From positions 80,601 to 144,600 of the forward strand of contig CANJCM010000001.1 of NCBI GenBank assembly GCA_947472765.1: a stretch of DNA of 64,000 bases, given 5' to 3'. Source of the stretch: Opitutia bacterium. Lineage in GTDB: Bacteria > Verrucomicrobiota > Verrucomicrobiia > Opitutales > Opitutaceae. The notes under the pieces are model-generated. The model was not told the DNA's origin and ran no database searches. It saw nothing but the letters and a program-made list of their open reading frames with translations. The translations under genes were made by a program, and so were the position numbers. Below, in pieces: positions 1-9,690 of the stretch (positions are counted from its first letter, which is position 1; every line of letters starts with the position of its first letter).

Positions 1-1629
1 TTCGCGCTCCTCGCGCTCAGCCACACGGACCGTGCCCCGGACTCGAGCCGCGGTCGCTGGTTCACCCTCCTGATTCTGTTCGGGGCCGCGCTCCTCTACG
101 GCGACGGCGTGATCACCCCCGCCATCTCCGTGCTGGGCGCGGCGGAGGGTTTGAAGGATTTTAATCCGAGCTTTGGACCCTACGTGCCGGCGATCGCCTG
201 CGTGATCCTCGCAGCGCTCTTCTGGGTCCAGCACCGCGGTACCAAGGTGATCGGCAATCTCTTCGGCCCGGTGATGGTCGTGTGGTTCACCGTCATCGGC
301 TTGCTCGGCCTCTGGCATCTGCGGCAGGACTTGTCGGTGCTTCGCGCCCTGAACCCGATGCACGGGCTGAGGCTGCTCATCGAACACCCCGCCAGTGCGA
401 CGGCCTTGCTCGGCGCGGTCATTCTCTCCATCACCGGGGCGGAGGCGCTCTACGCCGACATGGGCCACTTCGGGCGCAAGGCGATCAGCCGCGCCTGGTA
501 TTTAGCCGCCTTTCCCGGACTGACGCTCTCGTACTTTGGCCAGGGCGCCCACGCCCTCACCCACCCGACGGAGCGCGCCAACCCTTTCTTCGCCCTCGCG
601 CCGGAAGGTGCCCCGCGGCTCGCCCTGATTGCACTCTCGATCGCCGCCGCGATCGTCGCCAGCCAGGCACTGATTTCCGGCACCTACTCGCTCACGCGGC
701 AGGCCGTCCAACTCGGTTACTTCCCCCGGCTTCAGGTCAAGCACACCAACCCGGATCTCGTCGGCCAGATTTACCTGCCATTGGTCAACCGGACCCTGGC
801 AATTCTGGCCATCGCAGTCGTGCTCCTCTTTGGCTCGGTCGCCAAGCTCACCACCGCCTATGGCGTCGCCGTCACCGGCACGATGGCGGTCACCACGCTC
901 GCCTTTTACCGGGTCGCCCGGAATCGGTGGCAGTGGTCGCGCTGGAAGGCGTTGCCGTTGTGCGCGACGTTCTTCGTGTTCGACATGGGATTCTTCATTT
1001 CGAACCTGCACAAGTTCATCGAAGGCGGCTGGCTGCCTCTCGCGATCGCGGTGAGCCTGCTCGCGATCATGTACACTTGGAAGACGGGGCGCTCCGAGAT
1101 CTACAAGCGCGTCTACGGCAACAACGTCACGGAGAGCGAGCTCACCAGCATTGCCCGCAGCAAGCATGTCGTCCGCGTCAGTGGTGCCGCCGTCTTCATG
1201 GTCGGCTCCGCCAACGGCACGCCGATTGCCCTCCTCCATCACGTCAAATCCAACCGCAGCCTGCACAAGACCGTCATCCTGTTGAGTGCCCTGACCGAGG
1301 ACGTGCCCACGGTGGCGGATCAAGAGCGACTCACGCTGACCGAAATTGGCGAAGGCATCTGGCGCGCCGTCGGACGCTATGGGTACATGGAATCGCCCGA
1401 CGCGTCGGCATTGATGGAGATGATGCGAGACCGCGGCGTGCCGGTGAACCCGGGTTCCGCCACCTATTTCTTCAACCGCGAGATGATCATCACCGGCGGC
1501 AACGCGAAGATGTGGGAGTGGCAGAAGAGCCTCTACAGCTTCCTCAGCCGCAACGCCCGGCCCGCGAAGGACTATTTCCAGATTCCCCCGTCGCAGATCA
1601 TCGAGATCGGGTTGCCGCTGCAGCTCTGA
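1..1629 (+). CDS. kup: KUP-family potassium uptake transporter (5' truncated by window edge)
   Basis: Frame is open from base 1 (FALLALSHTDR...LLYGDGVITPAISVLGAAEGL); GDGVITPAISVLSA-type Kup signature and many TM segments. Confidence 0.95.
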   Translation, partial: FALLALSHTDRAPDSSRGRWFTLLILFGAALLYGDGVITPAISVLGAAEGLKDFNPSFGPYVPAIACVILAALFWVQHRGTKVIGNLFGPVMVVWFTVIGLLGLWHLRQDLSVLRALNPMHGLRLLIEHPASATALLGAVILSITGAEALYADMGHFGRKAISRAWYLAAFPGLTLSYFGQGAHALTHPTERANPFFALAPEGAPRLALIALSIAAAIVASQALISGTYSLTRQAVQLGYFPRLQVKHTNPDLVGQIYLPLVNRTLAILAIAVVLLFGSVAKLTTAYGVAVTGTMAVTTLAFYRVARNRWQWSRWKALPLCATFFVFDMGFFISNLHKFIEGGWLPLAIAVSLLAIMYTWKTGRSEIYKRVYGNNVTESELTSIARSKHVVRVSGAAVFMVGSANGTPIALLHHVKSNRSLHKTVILLSALTEDVPTVADQERLTLTEIGEGIWRAVGRYGYMESPDASALMEMMRDRGVPVNPGSATYFFNREMIITGGNAKMWEWQKSLYSFLSRNARPAKDYFQIPPSQIIEIGLPLQL

Positions 1630-1647
1630 CGCGGCGATTAGAGGCGC

Positions 1648-1672
1648 GTAGGGGCGGGGCTCGTCCACGCCC
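1648..1672 (+). repeat. REP-like hairpin, GTAG-footed (gtaggggcggggctcgtccacgccc)
   Basis: Near-identical inverse copies at 14961-14985 and 41816-41840. Confidence 0.75.
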
Positions 1673-1706
1673 AGTGTCTACGGCATTTCTGAAGCTCTAG
1701 ACCTCT

Positions 1707-1884
1707 CTCCGCGGCTCCGCGCCTCCGCGTGATCTAGTTCGAATCCTGCCCATCCTGCCCATCCTGTCTAAAAGATTGGCTGGCTTCGATCCGCTCCCGA
1801 TCATTTGCACAGAAGCCGAGCCAAGGACGATCCGAGTCTGAGTCCAAACCAACACAGGTCACGCGGAGGCGCGGAGCCGCGGAG
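1707..1884. repeat. 26-bp perfect inverted repeat pair (ctccgcggctccgcgcctccgcgtga / tcacgcggaggcgcggagccgcggag), with a diverged third copy at about 1964-1990
   Basis: Arms 1707-1732 and 1859-1884 are exact reverse complements; a 9-bp TCCTGCCCA tandem lies between them (about 1745-1771). Confidence 0.85.
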
Positions 1885-2084
1885 CTATTGAGCCTGAAAC
1901 CAGGAAACCCTGAAACAATCCGGGCAAGCTTGCGGACTCACCAAAACGCCAAGGCACCCGACACTCCGCGTCTCCGCGCCTCCACGTGAGCCAGATTAAA
2001 TCGCTCTCCGCTCAGCCGCGCCCGAAGTCAGCGGCTCGATTCCTGGCTTCAGGCTCAACCACTCCGAGCCCCCGGCTCCGCCGT

Positions 2085-3830
2085 TCAGGCGAGGTCCGCC
2101 GAGATCTGTCCGAAGAGCTGCTTCCGCATCGCGGCGTCGTTTTTGCGATCCGTGCGAATCTCCAGCAGCCGGATGCCACGGGCCGGCAGCACATGAATCA
2201 GATGTTCGAGGTCGGCCCAGTCGCGGACGAGGACGTACTCCACGCCGTAGGCGATCGCCAGCTGCGAGAAGTTCGCCTCCTGTGGCGTGGCGAAGAAGTC
2301 CTCGAACGGCGGTTCGAACTGCGACACCGGCAGATGTTCGAAGATGCCGCCACCGTGATTGTTGATCAGCACGATCGTCAGGCCGCCCTTGAACTTCGAG
2401 CGCAGCAGGAACCCGTTCGTGTCGTGCAGCAGCGCCAGATCGCCGGTCAGCAGCACCGCCGGCCGGACGGCACCATGCGCCGCGCCGAGCGCCGTGGAGA
2501 GCGTCCCATCGATGCCGTTCGCCCCGCGATTGCAGAGCGGACGCACTCCGAGATCACCCGGCGGCCAGACGTAGTCCACGTCGCGGGCCGGCATCGAATT
2601 CGCAATGAAGAGAGTCGTCTCGGCGGGTAAATTCCGGCCGAGCAGCCAGGAAACTTTCGGCTCGAACATCGCGGTCTCCAACTGGAGGCGCGTATCGAGC
2701 GCGACGCGGGCCGCCCGCTCATACTCCGCCCAGAGGCGCTCGTAGCCGTTGACCTCAATCGCGCGGCTAAGTGATTCGGCCAGCGCCGGCAGCGGCATCG
2801 CCACGGTGTGAGTGCGCCCATGCAGGCCGTCACGGTTGTCAGGCCGATCGGAGATCAGCCAGATGATGGGATCGCTCTCGGTGATCCATTCACGCAACAC
2901 CTTGCTCGTGGGCCAGCCGCCCAGACACAGCACCACCTCGGGCTTGAGTCGTTCGGCGGCCGTGTCGTTGCGCAGGATGAGATCGTAGGTGGAGACGACG
3001 TTCGGCACGCGCGACGCATGGTTGCGCACCGGGCAAAGCGCCTCCGCCAGCACCGGCCAGCCGAGCCGGCGGGCGATCTCGCCGACGGTCTCCACGAATT
3101 CCTCGATGTCCCACGGCTGCGCCGCGCCAATCACGATCACGCCGTGCACTTCCGGCGTCAGGATCGGATGGACCGAATGCGGAGTGACCGGCGAGAGGCT
3201 CTCGAGTCGGGCGAAAAACGTGTCCCACGCGATGGTCGCGGAGAAGCGCTCCGCCACGCCGCCATCGGCCACCGGCGGCAGCGGATCGCGAAACGGCACG
3301 TTGAGATGAACGGGACCCGGGTTGGCCGTCGCCGCGCGGCTCACCGCGTGCACCGTCATCTGCCGCAGGTAGCGGAAGAGTCCCGCGTTCAGCTCCGGCA
3401 CGGCGAACTCGTGCTGAAACGAAACATAGCTGCCGTAGAGCTTCTGCTGATCGATCGTCTGCCCGGAAGCCGACGCGCGCATCTCCGCCGGTCGATCCGC
3501 GGTCATGACGATGAGCGGCACGCCCGACTCATGCGCCTCGATGATCGCGGGAAAGTAATTCGCGGCCGCCGTGCCGCTCGTGCAGAGGAGCACGATCGGT
3601 TGCAGCCGCTGTTTGCCGAGCCCGAGGGCGAAGAACCCCGCGGAGCGTTCGTCCAGCACCGGAATCGCCTCGATCCGTGGATGGCGGGCGAAAGCGATGG
3701 CCAGCGGCGTGGAACGGGAGCCGGGCGAGATGACGGCCTGCCGCACGCCGGCCCGGACCATCGTCTCGACGATGACACTGGACCAGAGGGAATTCGTGTT
3801 GCGCGGATCGATCGTGAAGGGAACGGGCAT
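2085..3830 (-). CDS. menD: 2-succinyl-5-enolpyruvyl-6-hydroxy-3-cyclohexene-1-carboxylate synthase
   Basis: ThDP-enzyme; VISPGSRSTPLAIA N-terminus and NNHGGGIFEHLPV C-terminal motif typical of MenD. Confidence 0.96.
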   Translation of the reverse strand: MPVPFTIDPRNTNSLWSSVIVETMVRAGVRQAVISPGSRSTPLAIAFARHPRIEAIPVLDERSAGFFALGLGKQRLQPIVLLCTSGTAAANYFPAIIEAHESGVPLIVMTADRPAEMRASASGQTIDQQKLYGSYVSFQHEFAVPELNAGLFRYLRQMTVHAVSRAATANPGPVHLNVPFRDPLPPVADGGVAERFSATIAWDTFFARLESLSPVTPHSVHPILTPEVHGVIVIGAAQPWDIEEFVETVGEIARRLGWPVLAEALCPVRNHASRVPNVVSTYDLILRNDTAAERLKPEVVLCLGGWPTSKVLREWITESDPIIWLISDRPDNRDGLHGRTHTVAMPLPALAESLSRAIEVNGYERLWAEYERAARVALDTRLQLETAMFEPKVSWLLGRNLPAETTLFIANSMPARDVDYVWPPGDLGVRPLCNRGANGIDGTLSTALGAAHGAVRPAVLLTGDLALLHDTNGFLLRSKFKGGLTIVLINNHGGGIFEHLPVSQFEPPFEDFFATPQEANFSQLAIAYGVEYVLVRDWADLEHLIHVLPARGIRLLEIRTDRKNDAAMRKQLFGQISADLA

Positions 3831-3839
3831 GAAAAAGGA

Positions 3840-4622
3840 TCACTTCACGGCGGCCGGCGCGGTCGGGAAATGGCGCAGGCCAAACTCGACCAGCGACTCG
3901 ACCTGCGCATTCGACAGCGGCCCGCCATGCTGCTCGTGAAAGGCCGGCATGAGCGTGCCCTCCTTGCCCTCGCCGATCCACTTGCGCCAGTAGCCCGCAT
4001 CCCGCGGCTCCCTGACCACGTTCAAGTCCGGCACCATCGTCGCCCGCGGATTCGCCTCGTGGCAGATGGAGCAGGCCGCATTGAAGAGTTTCTCGCCCTG
4101 CTTGCCGCCGATCGGATCGACGTGGCAGCTGTAGCACGTGCCATGAAAGACCGCCTGCCGATCGGCCGCGGCGAGCTGGAGGTTTTCGGAGCGGCTCCGG
4201 ACGGGCGGATCCTCGATATCAACGCTCAATCCGAGGATCTGTGCGCCGACGTCGGACGCCACGAGCATCGTCTTCGAAAAGTGACCGCGCCGGCCACGGA
4301 CATCGACGGTGGCCCGAAACGACCCCTTCGCGCCCGGCGGCAGAATCCAGGGTGTGCTCGGGAGATCCGCAACCGTGCAGCCGCACGAGGGCCGGACCTC
4401 GAGAATCTTGACCGAATCTTCCTTGGACGTGTTCGTGACCGAAAAATGAAATTCCACCGCACCGTCGCCGTACTTCGCGGGCTTGGTCTGGTGCATCTCA
4501 TCCCACTTCAGTGGGTGCGCGGGCCGCACTGCACCCTCGGAGGGGTCGGGGGCATCCGCGGCGAAGGCGAGCACCGTCAGGGCGAGGACGAGGACACCGG
4601 GAAGCGCGCGAAAAGGTTTCAT
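3840..4622 (-). CDS. DUF1573 domain - cytochrome c fusion protein
   Basis: Signal peptide, DUF1573-like VRPSCGCTVADLPSTPWILPPGAKGSF, then two CXXCH motifs (CYSCH, CSICH). Confidence 0.85.
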   Translation of the reverse strand: MKPFRALPGVLVLALTVLAFAADAPDPSEGAVRPAHPLKWDEMHQTKPAKYGDGAVEFHFSVTNTSKEDSVKILEVRPSCGCTVADLPSTPWILPPGAKGSFRATVDVRGRRGHFSKTMLVASDVGAQILGLSVDIEDPPVRSRSENLQLAAADRQAVFHGTCYSCHVDPIGGKQGEKLFNAACSICHEANPRATMVPDLNVVREPRDAGYWRKWIGEGKEGTLMPAFHEQHGGPLSNAQVESLVEFGLRHFPTAPAAVK

Positions 4623-6064
4623 GGGGAAGAAGCCAGCAGGGCGTCCCGCATGGCCTTAAACTTCAACTCGGTTTCGGCAAACTCCTTTTCCGGCGTCGAC
4701 CCGGCGAGAATGCCGGCTCCGGCGTAAAGGCGGGCCCGGGCGCCCTCGACCCGGGCCGAACGGATACCGACAAAGAACTCTCCCCCGCCCCGGGCATTCA
4801 GCCAGCCGAGGGCGCCGGCATAGAGCCCGCGCGGAAAGCCCTCGAGTTCACGAATTCCGGCCAGCGCGGCGGCCCGCGGACTGCCGCCCACCGCGGGAGT
4901 CGGGTGCATCGCCGCCACCACGTCCAGCGGCCGCACGCCCGCCGGCAGAGTCGCCCGCACCGGCGTGTGCAGGTGCTGCACATTCGCCAGGCGACGGACC
5001 TGAGGTTCCGGCGGAAACTCGGGCTGGATGCCAAGGGGCGCGAGCCGCGCCACAATGTCGTCGAGCACTTCGCGCTGTTCGCGACGATCCTTCTCGCTGC
5101 GCAGGAGCCGGCCAGCCAGCGCCGCGTCCTCACTCGCTCCGGCCCCGCGGCCAATGGAACCGGCGAGGGCTTCGGTCTCCAGCGTGCCCTGCCGGACGCG
5201 AACCAGCCGCTCCGGACTCGCGCCGATGAAACTCGGCCCCTGCCCCGTCGTGAAGGAAAACGCATAACAGTCCGGGAAGCGCTGCCGCAGCCCGTTCAGG
5301 ATCCGCAGCGGATGCAGCGGTCGATCGGCCGTGAGATCCTGCGCCCGGGCCAGTACGATTTTCCTGAACTCTCCCGCTTCAATTCGCTCCAGCGCCCGCG
5401 CCACCGCGGCCCGATAGTCGCCGGCCTCGGCGGTCGTGAAGTGGGCCGCAGCCTGGACCGGCGGCGGTCGCACCTCCTCCGCGGAGATCCCACCGTCGGC
5501 GTATTCAAAGCCGCGGAATTTACGATGGGCCCGCCAGACGCGCTCCGTCTCCCGCGCCAGATCGGCGTCGGGCGTCACGAGCAGATTCGCCACCGCGGTG
5601 GTCGTGTGACCCGCCCGCGCCACCTGCCAGCGCGGCACGAACGCATGGGCCGCGGGAAACGCCTCCCCGGCCTCGACGTCGTCGTGAAACGTGAAGCTGG
5701 CGAAAAAGTGCGGCCCGCCAAACGGCGCGGTGACATCACCGACGGCGATGGCATGCGCGAGCTGGTCGTCCATCCAGGCCTGCACCGCCGCGAACCGGCC
5801 GGGACCGCGGGCCTCGAACCGCACCGCCACCTCGGCGCCCGCGATCGCGCTCTCGATCGACGGCCGCTCGGCGTAGAAATGCGGTTCAGCCGGATCAAAG
5901 ATCGACTCGAGCACCGCGAGCGGATCGAGCGCGTCGACCGTAACCGAGATGCTGACGAGCTTGGCCCGTCCGTCCCGCCGCGCGGCCTCGCGACACTGCC
6001 CGAGAAATGCGCCCAGCGCCTCCGGAGTGGCGTTGTCGGCGGGCCGGAGCGGCAGGATGGTCAT
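4619..6064 (-). CDS. menF: Isochorismate synthase (chorismate-binding family)
   Basis: FSFTTGQGPSFIGASPERLVRV, EALAGSIGRG, HPTPAVGGSPR, YAGALGWLN motifs; 4-bp stop/start overlap with the downstream gene. Confidence 0.93.
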   Translation of the reverse strand: MTILPLRPADNATPEALGAFLGQCREAARRDGRAKLVSISVTVDALDPLAVLESIFDPAEPHFYAERPSIESAIAGAEVAVRFEARGPGRFAAVQAWMDDQLAHAIAVGDVTAPFGGPHFFASFTFHDDVEAGEAFPAAHAFVPRWQVARAGHTTTAVANLLVTPDADLARETERVWRAHRKFRGFEYADGGISAEEVRPPPVQAAAHFTTAEAGDYRAAVARALERIEAGEFRKIVLARAQDLTADRPLHPLRILNGLRQRFPDCYAFSFTTGQGPSFIGASPERLVRVRQGTLETEALAGSIGRGAGASEDAALAGRLLRSEKDRREQREVLDDIVARLAPLGIQPEFPPEPQVRRLANVQHLHTPVRATLPAGVRPLDVVAAMHPTPAVGGSPRAAALAGIRELEGFPRGLYAGALGWLNARGGGEFFVGIRSARVEGARARLYAGAGILAGSTPEKEFAETELKFKAMRDALLASSP

Positions 6065-6085
6065 GGACGGCGCCGACGCGAAAAC

Positions 6086-7618
6086 TCAGGCGGGCTTGTC
6101 GGGCGTGGCGGGACGCGGAAACAGCACGAGTGCCGCGGCCACCTTGGAGCCGTTGAGCTTTGAGCCCCACTGCAATTCGGACCGCCAGTCCGGGCCCGGC
6201 TGGTGGCCGAGCACGGCATTGATTTTTTCCGTCGTGCCCGGGACCACGTGCTGGAGCAACGCGACCGCGAGCCGCAATGCCTCCGCCATCGTGGCGAGCG
6301 CGGTCCGCAGCAGCGCCTGATCCTCCGGGGTCGCGGACTTGCCCAGCTTCCAGGGCGCACGCTTCTCGATGTAAGCGTTGGTCGCCGTGACGAACGCGAT
6401 CGTGCGCTCGATGCCGGTGTGAAATTGAAAGCCCTCGCAGAGGGGAATGACTTCGTCCCGCGTCTTCGCCCACAGCTCGTGCAACTCGCGCTCGGGCGCC
6501 TCGACGACCTCCGCCGCCGGCAGCACGCCCGCGGCGAAACGCGTGGTCATGTTGAGCGTGCGGTTGACGAGATTGCCGAGATTGTTCGCGAGCTCGCTGT
6601 TGTAGCGCACGAGGAACTGCTCGATCGTGAACTCGCTGTCCTGCCCGACGTTCATCTCGCGGATCAGGAAATAACGGAAGGCATCGACGCCAAACTGCGC
6701 GATGAGATCGAGGGGGTTGACGGCGCCGCCGGTGCTCTTGGACATCTTGGCGCCGCTCTGCAGCCACCAGCCGTGCACCAGCAAATGCTTCGGCGGCGGG
6801 AGCCCGCAGGCGTGCAGCATGATCGGCCAGTAGACCGCATGCGGAGGAACGAGAATGTCCTTGCCGATGAGATTGTAGTCGGCCGGCCAGAGTCCCTTGT
6901 CCACGACCGCGGAATAATAATTCAGCAGCGCGTCGAACCAGACGTAGGTGACGTAACCTTCATCGAACGGCAGCGGAATGCCCCACTCGAGGCGTTCCTT
7001 CGGCCGGGAGATGCAAAGGTCGTTTAACGGCTCCTTCAGGAACTCGAGCACCTGCTTCTGGCGGTATTTCGGGAAGATCCAGTCCTCGTTCTTCGTCAGG
7101 AAATCGATCAGCCAGTCCTGATATTTCTTCAGCCGAAAGAAGTAATTCGGCTCCACGATTTCCGTGACCTCGCCGAAGAGCTCCGGCCAGGAGCCGTCGG
7201 GCAGCCGATCCTTTTCCTGGAGGAACTGCTCCTGCCGCGTGCTGTAGAAGCCGCGGTACTCGGCCCGGTAAATCTCGCCGGCATCGAAGAGCTTCTGCAG
7301 GAGATCCCGCACGACTTGCTTGTGCCGCGGCTCCGTCGTCCGGATGAAGTCGTCGTACGACACCCCGAGCCGGTCCCAGAGGGAACGGAATTCCGCCGCC
7401 GTCTTGTCGACAAAAGCCTGGGCCTCGATGCCCTGCTTGCGGGCACTCGCCTGCACCTTCTGGCCGTGTTCATCCGTACCGGTCAGAAAGTAGACCTTGT
7501 CACCCATCTGGCGCCGGAAACGCGCGATGACGTCCGTCAGCACCTTCTCGTAGGCATGCCCGAGGTGCGGAGCACTGTTCACATAGTCGATGGCGGTCGT
7601 GATGTAGAAGGACTTCAT
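6086..7618 (-). CDS. metG: Methionyl-tRNA synthetase
   Basis: MKSFYITTAIDYVNSAPHLGHAYEKVL, FLTGTDEHGQKV, KMSKSTGG motifs; ATG at 7618 preferred over the longer ORF start at 7633. Confidence 0.97.
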   Translation of the reverse strand: MKSFYITTAIDYVNSAPHLGHAYEKVLTDVIARFRRQMGDKVYFLTGTDEHGQKVQASARKQGIEAQAFVDKTAAEFRSLWDRLGVSYDDFIRTTEPRHKQVVRDLLQKLFDAGEIYRAEYRGFYSTRQEQFLQEKDRLPDGSWPELFGEVTEIVEPNYFFRLKKYQDWLIDFLTKNEDWIFPKYRQKQVLEFLKEPLNDLCISRPKERLEWGIPLPFDEGYVTYVWFDALLNYYSAVVDKGLWPADYNLIGKDILVPPHAVYWPIMLHACGLPPPKHLLVHGWWLQSGAKMSKSTGGAVNPLDLIAQFGVDAFRYFLIREMNVGQDSEFTIEQFLVRYNSELANNLGNLVNRTLNMTTRFAAGVLPAAEVVEAPERELHELWAKTRDEVIPLCEGFQFHTGIERTIAFVTATNAYIEKRAPWKLGKSATPEDQALLRTALATMAEALRLAVALLQHVVPGTTEKINAVLGHQPGPDWRSELQWGSKLNGSKVAAALVLFPRPATPDKPA

Positions 7619-7739
7619 GCCGAGGTCGGCCAAGAAAACGCGCCCCGCCGCAAATGTCGAAGGATTTGGCGTGATCGATCCAGCACAGCGTCAGCTCAGT
7701 GGAGCGACCGACTGCCCGGCCCGAATCCCCACGGAGCGC

Positions 7740-7796
7740 GGGTGCCATCACCCGCCATAGCGGATCAACGTCACCGCTCGGCGGGTGAGGACACCC
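7740..7796. other. Nested structured hairpin between metG and the histidine kinase (candidate leader/attenuator or ncRNA)
   Basis: gggtg-cca-tcacccgcc-at-agcgg-(10 nt)-ccgct-c-ggcgggtga-gga-caccc: 5 bp + 3x3 internal loop + 9 bp + small bulge + 5 bp. Confidence 0.6.
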
Positions 7797-7899
7797 TCCT
7801 TCCATCGCGGACTCGTGCAAAATTCGTCAACCGTACCGGCGGCGTGGCAAAGTTTTGACGTGTCCCGCACGTCGGGCAGGGTGGACCGCGACAATCTGG

Positions 7900-8970
7900 A
7901 TGAACTCCCTGCCACGCATCCTGGGAATGGGCCTGCTCGTCGTGCTCGCCGCCCTCGTGGCCTTGCTGGCCAGCGCCGCATGGCAGGATGCCCGGCGCCA
8001 TGCTCCCGGAATGACGCGCGAGGACCTGGCCGTGGTAGAAGCCGCGAACAGCGAAGGCGGAAAAGCCACCACGCGCACCCGAATCGTCGCGGTCACCCAG
8101 AAGACCGCTCTGGGCCTCGCCGTTGCCGCCTTTGCCCTCACCGTGATGCTGACCTTCAGCCTCGCGCCAAGGCCCGGTTGGCGGACCGAGACCCGCCAGC
8201 CGTTTGCCAGCGCGCCTTCCGAGATGAAGGCGCTCACCACCCTCGCCCGCAGTTCGATGGCGCAGGGCGAGGAACTCAACCGGGAGCGCGACGTCCGCCG
8301 CCGCGCAGAGGAAGACGCGCAGTTGAAGCAGCAGTTGTTGACCCAGTCACTCGACGAACGGATCCGGCTCGGTCGGGATCTTCACGACGGCATCATCCAG
8401 TCACTCTACGCGGTCGGCCTGACGATCGAGTCCGTGCGGCCGCTCGTTACGAGCGATCCGCAGGAGGCGGAACGGCGGCTCGAATCGACCCGTGCCGGGC
8501 TCAATGCGACGATCCGCGATGTGCGCGACTACATTACCGGGCTCGCCCCCGAGAACCTGCGCCGCGACGGCTTCGCCCACGCGCTGGGCGCGCTGCTCGA
8601 GGAATTGCGGGCCGGCGGCGCGACGGAATTCGAGCTCTCGGTGGACGGTGATGCTGCCAGCCTGCTGACGCCGGAGCAAAGCCTCCAGACACTTCAGATC
8701 GCCCGGGAGGCCGTGAGCAACGCCCTGCGCCACGGCCGCGCCTCACGCATCAAGCTCCGCCTCGAACACGACGCGGACAAAGTCTGCCTGCTCGTGCAGG
8801 ACAACGGCGTGGGCTTCGATCCCACGTTCCGCCGCGAGGGAGGCCAGGGACTGCCGAACATGGAGGCGCGTGCCCTCCAACTCGGGGCGACCTTGCACGT
8901 CACGAGCGCCCGCACCGAGGGTTCCCGTGTGCTTGCGACCCTCCCGATTCTGAAGCCTGCTGCCTCATGA
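7900..8970 (+). CDS. Sensor histidine kinase, NarL/LiaS-like (HisKA_3 + HATPase_c)
   Basis: ERIRLGRDLHDGIIQSLYAVGLTIE H-box, VQDNGVGFDP and GQGLPNMEARA ATPase motifs; two TM segments. Confidence 0.93.
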   Translation: MNSLPRILGMGLLVVLAALVALLASAAWQDARRHAPGMTREDLAVVEAANSEGGKATTRTRIVAVTQKTALGLAVAAFALTVMLTFSLAPRPGWRTETRQPFASAPSEMKALTTLARSSMAQGEELNRERDVRRRAEEDAQLKQQLLTQSLDERIRLGRDLHDGIIQSLYAVGLTIESVRPLVTSDPQEAERRLESTRAGLNATIRDVRDYITGLAPENLRRDGFAHALGALLEELRAGGATEFELSVDGDAASLLTPEQSLQTLQIAREAVSNALRHGRASRIKLRLEHDADKVCLLVQDNGVGFDPTFRREGGQGLPNMEARALQLGATLHVTSARTEGSRVLATLPILKPAAS

Positions 8971-9641
8971 CCACCGTCCCCGCCAAGTCCCGGATCAAGG
9001 TTGCCCTGGTGGAGGACAGCGAAGTGGTCCGCATGGGGCTGAAGGCACTGCTCCAGACGGATCCTCACCTTCAAATCGTCGGCGAGGCCGGCTCCGTCGC
9101 CGCCGGCGTGGAGCTTTGCACCCGGCTGCGGCCGGAGGTGCTCCTGCTCGATCTGCGCCTGCCGGACGGAACCGGCTTCGAGGCCTGTCGTCAGGTCCTG
9201 AAGATTCTGCCCGACACCCGCGTGCTGATCCTGACCTCCGCCGTTTCGGACGCACTGGTGGATGAGGCCATTCGATCAGGCGCCCACGGCTATCTGTTGA
9301 AGGAGATCGACGGCCGCGGACTCATTCAGGCGATCCGCGATGTCGCCGCCGGCAAATCCATTCTCGATCCCGCCGTGACCGCCCGGGTGATGCAGATCGT
9401 CAAGGCCGGCGGCACCGGTCGCGACGCGTTGGGGACGCTCTCGCCGCAGGAACGCCGCGTGCTTGCGCTCATCGCCGAGGGCTGCACCAACAAGGAAGTC
9501 GGCGTGAAGCTCAACCTCAGCGAGAAGACGGTGAAGAATTATCTCAGCACGGTGTTCGAGAAGCTGCATGTTTCCCGCCGCGCCGAGGCCGCGGTCATCT
9601 ACGCCCAGGAAGGCCGCCGCGATTCGGGCGGCATTGGCTAA
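8967..9641 (+). CDS. LuxR/NarL-family response regulator
   Basis: Receiver domain (VALVEDSEVVRMGLKALL, LLLDLRLPDGTG) plus LuxR HTH (LSPQERRVLALIAEGCTNKEVGVKLNLSEKTVKNYLS); overlaps the kinase by 4 bp. Confidence 0.95.
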   Translation: MTTVPAKSRIKVALVEDSEVVRMGLKALLQTDPHLQIVGEAGSVAAGVELCTRLRPEVLLLDLRLPDGTGFEACRQVLKILPDTRVLILTSAVSDALVDEAIRSGAHGYLLKEIDGRGLIQAIRDVAAGKSILDPAVTARVMQIVKAGGTGRDALGTLSPQERRVLALIAEGCTNKEVGVKLNLSEKTVKNYLSTVFEKLHVSRRAEAAVIYAQEGRRDSGGIG

Positions 9642-9690
9642 TCGCGGCCCCAGCCGACGAACTCCCGGTCCCGGGTTTCGGAGGCTCGGC

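Noticed and set aside
502-1668. 388-aa minus-strand ORF opposite kup (and the 282-1700 plus-strand ORF)
   Set aside because: Shadow ORFs of high-GC coding DNA: Arg/Gly/Asp-rich, no domain signature, fully overlapping kup
1735-1752. tRNA T-arm-like string gttcgaatcc (also at about 10048 within rdgB)
   Set aside because: No matching T-stem, anticodon arm or acceptor stem; one copy lies inside a CDS and the other inside repeat DNA
2808-4727. 639-aa plus-strand ORF
   Set aside because: Antisense to menD and the DUF1573-cytochrome gene; Arg/His-rich composition with no motif
4511-6163. 550-aa plus-strand ORF
   Set aside because: Antisense to menF; shadow ORF
7618-7633. Upstream TTG start for metG (MADLGMKSF...)
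   Set aside because: ATG at 7618 gives the canonical N-terminus MKSFYITTAIDYVN
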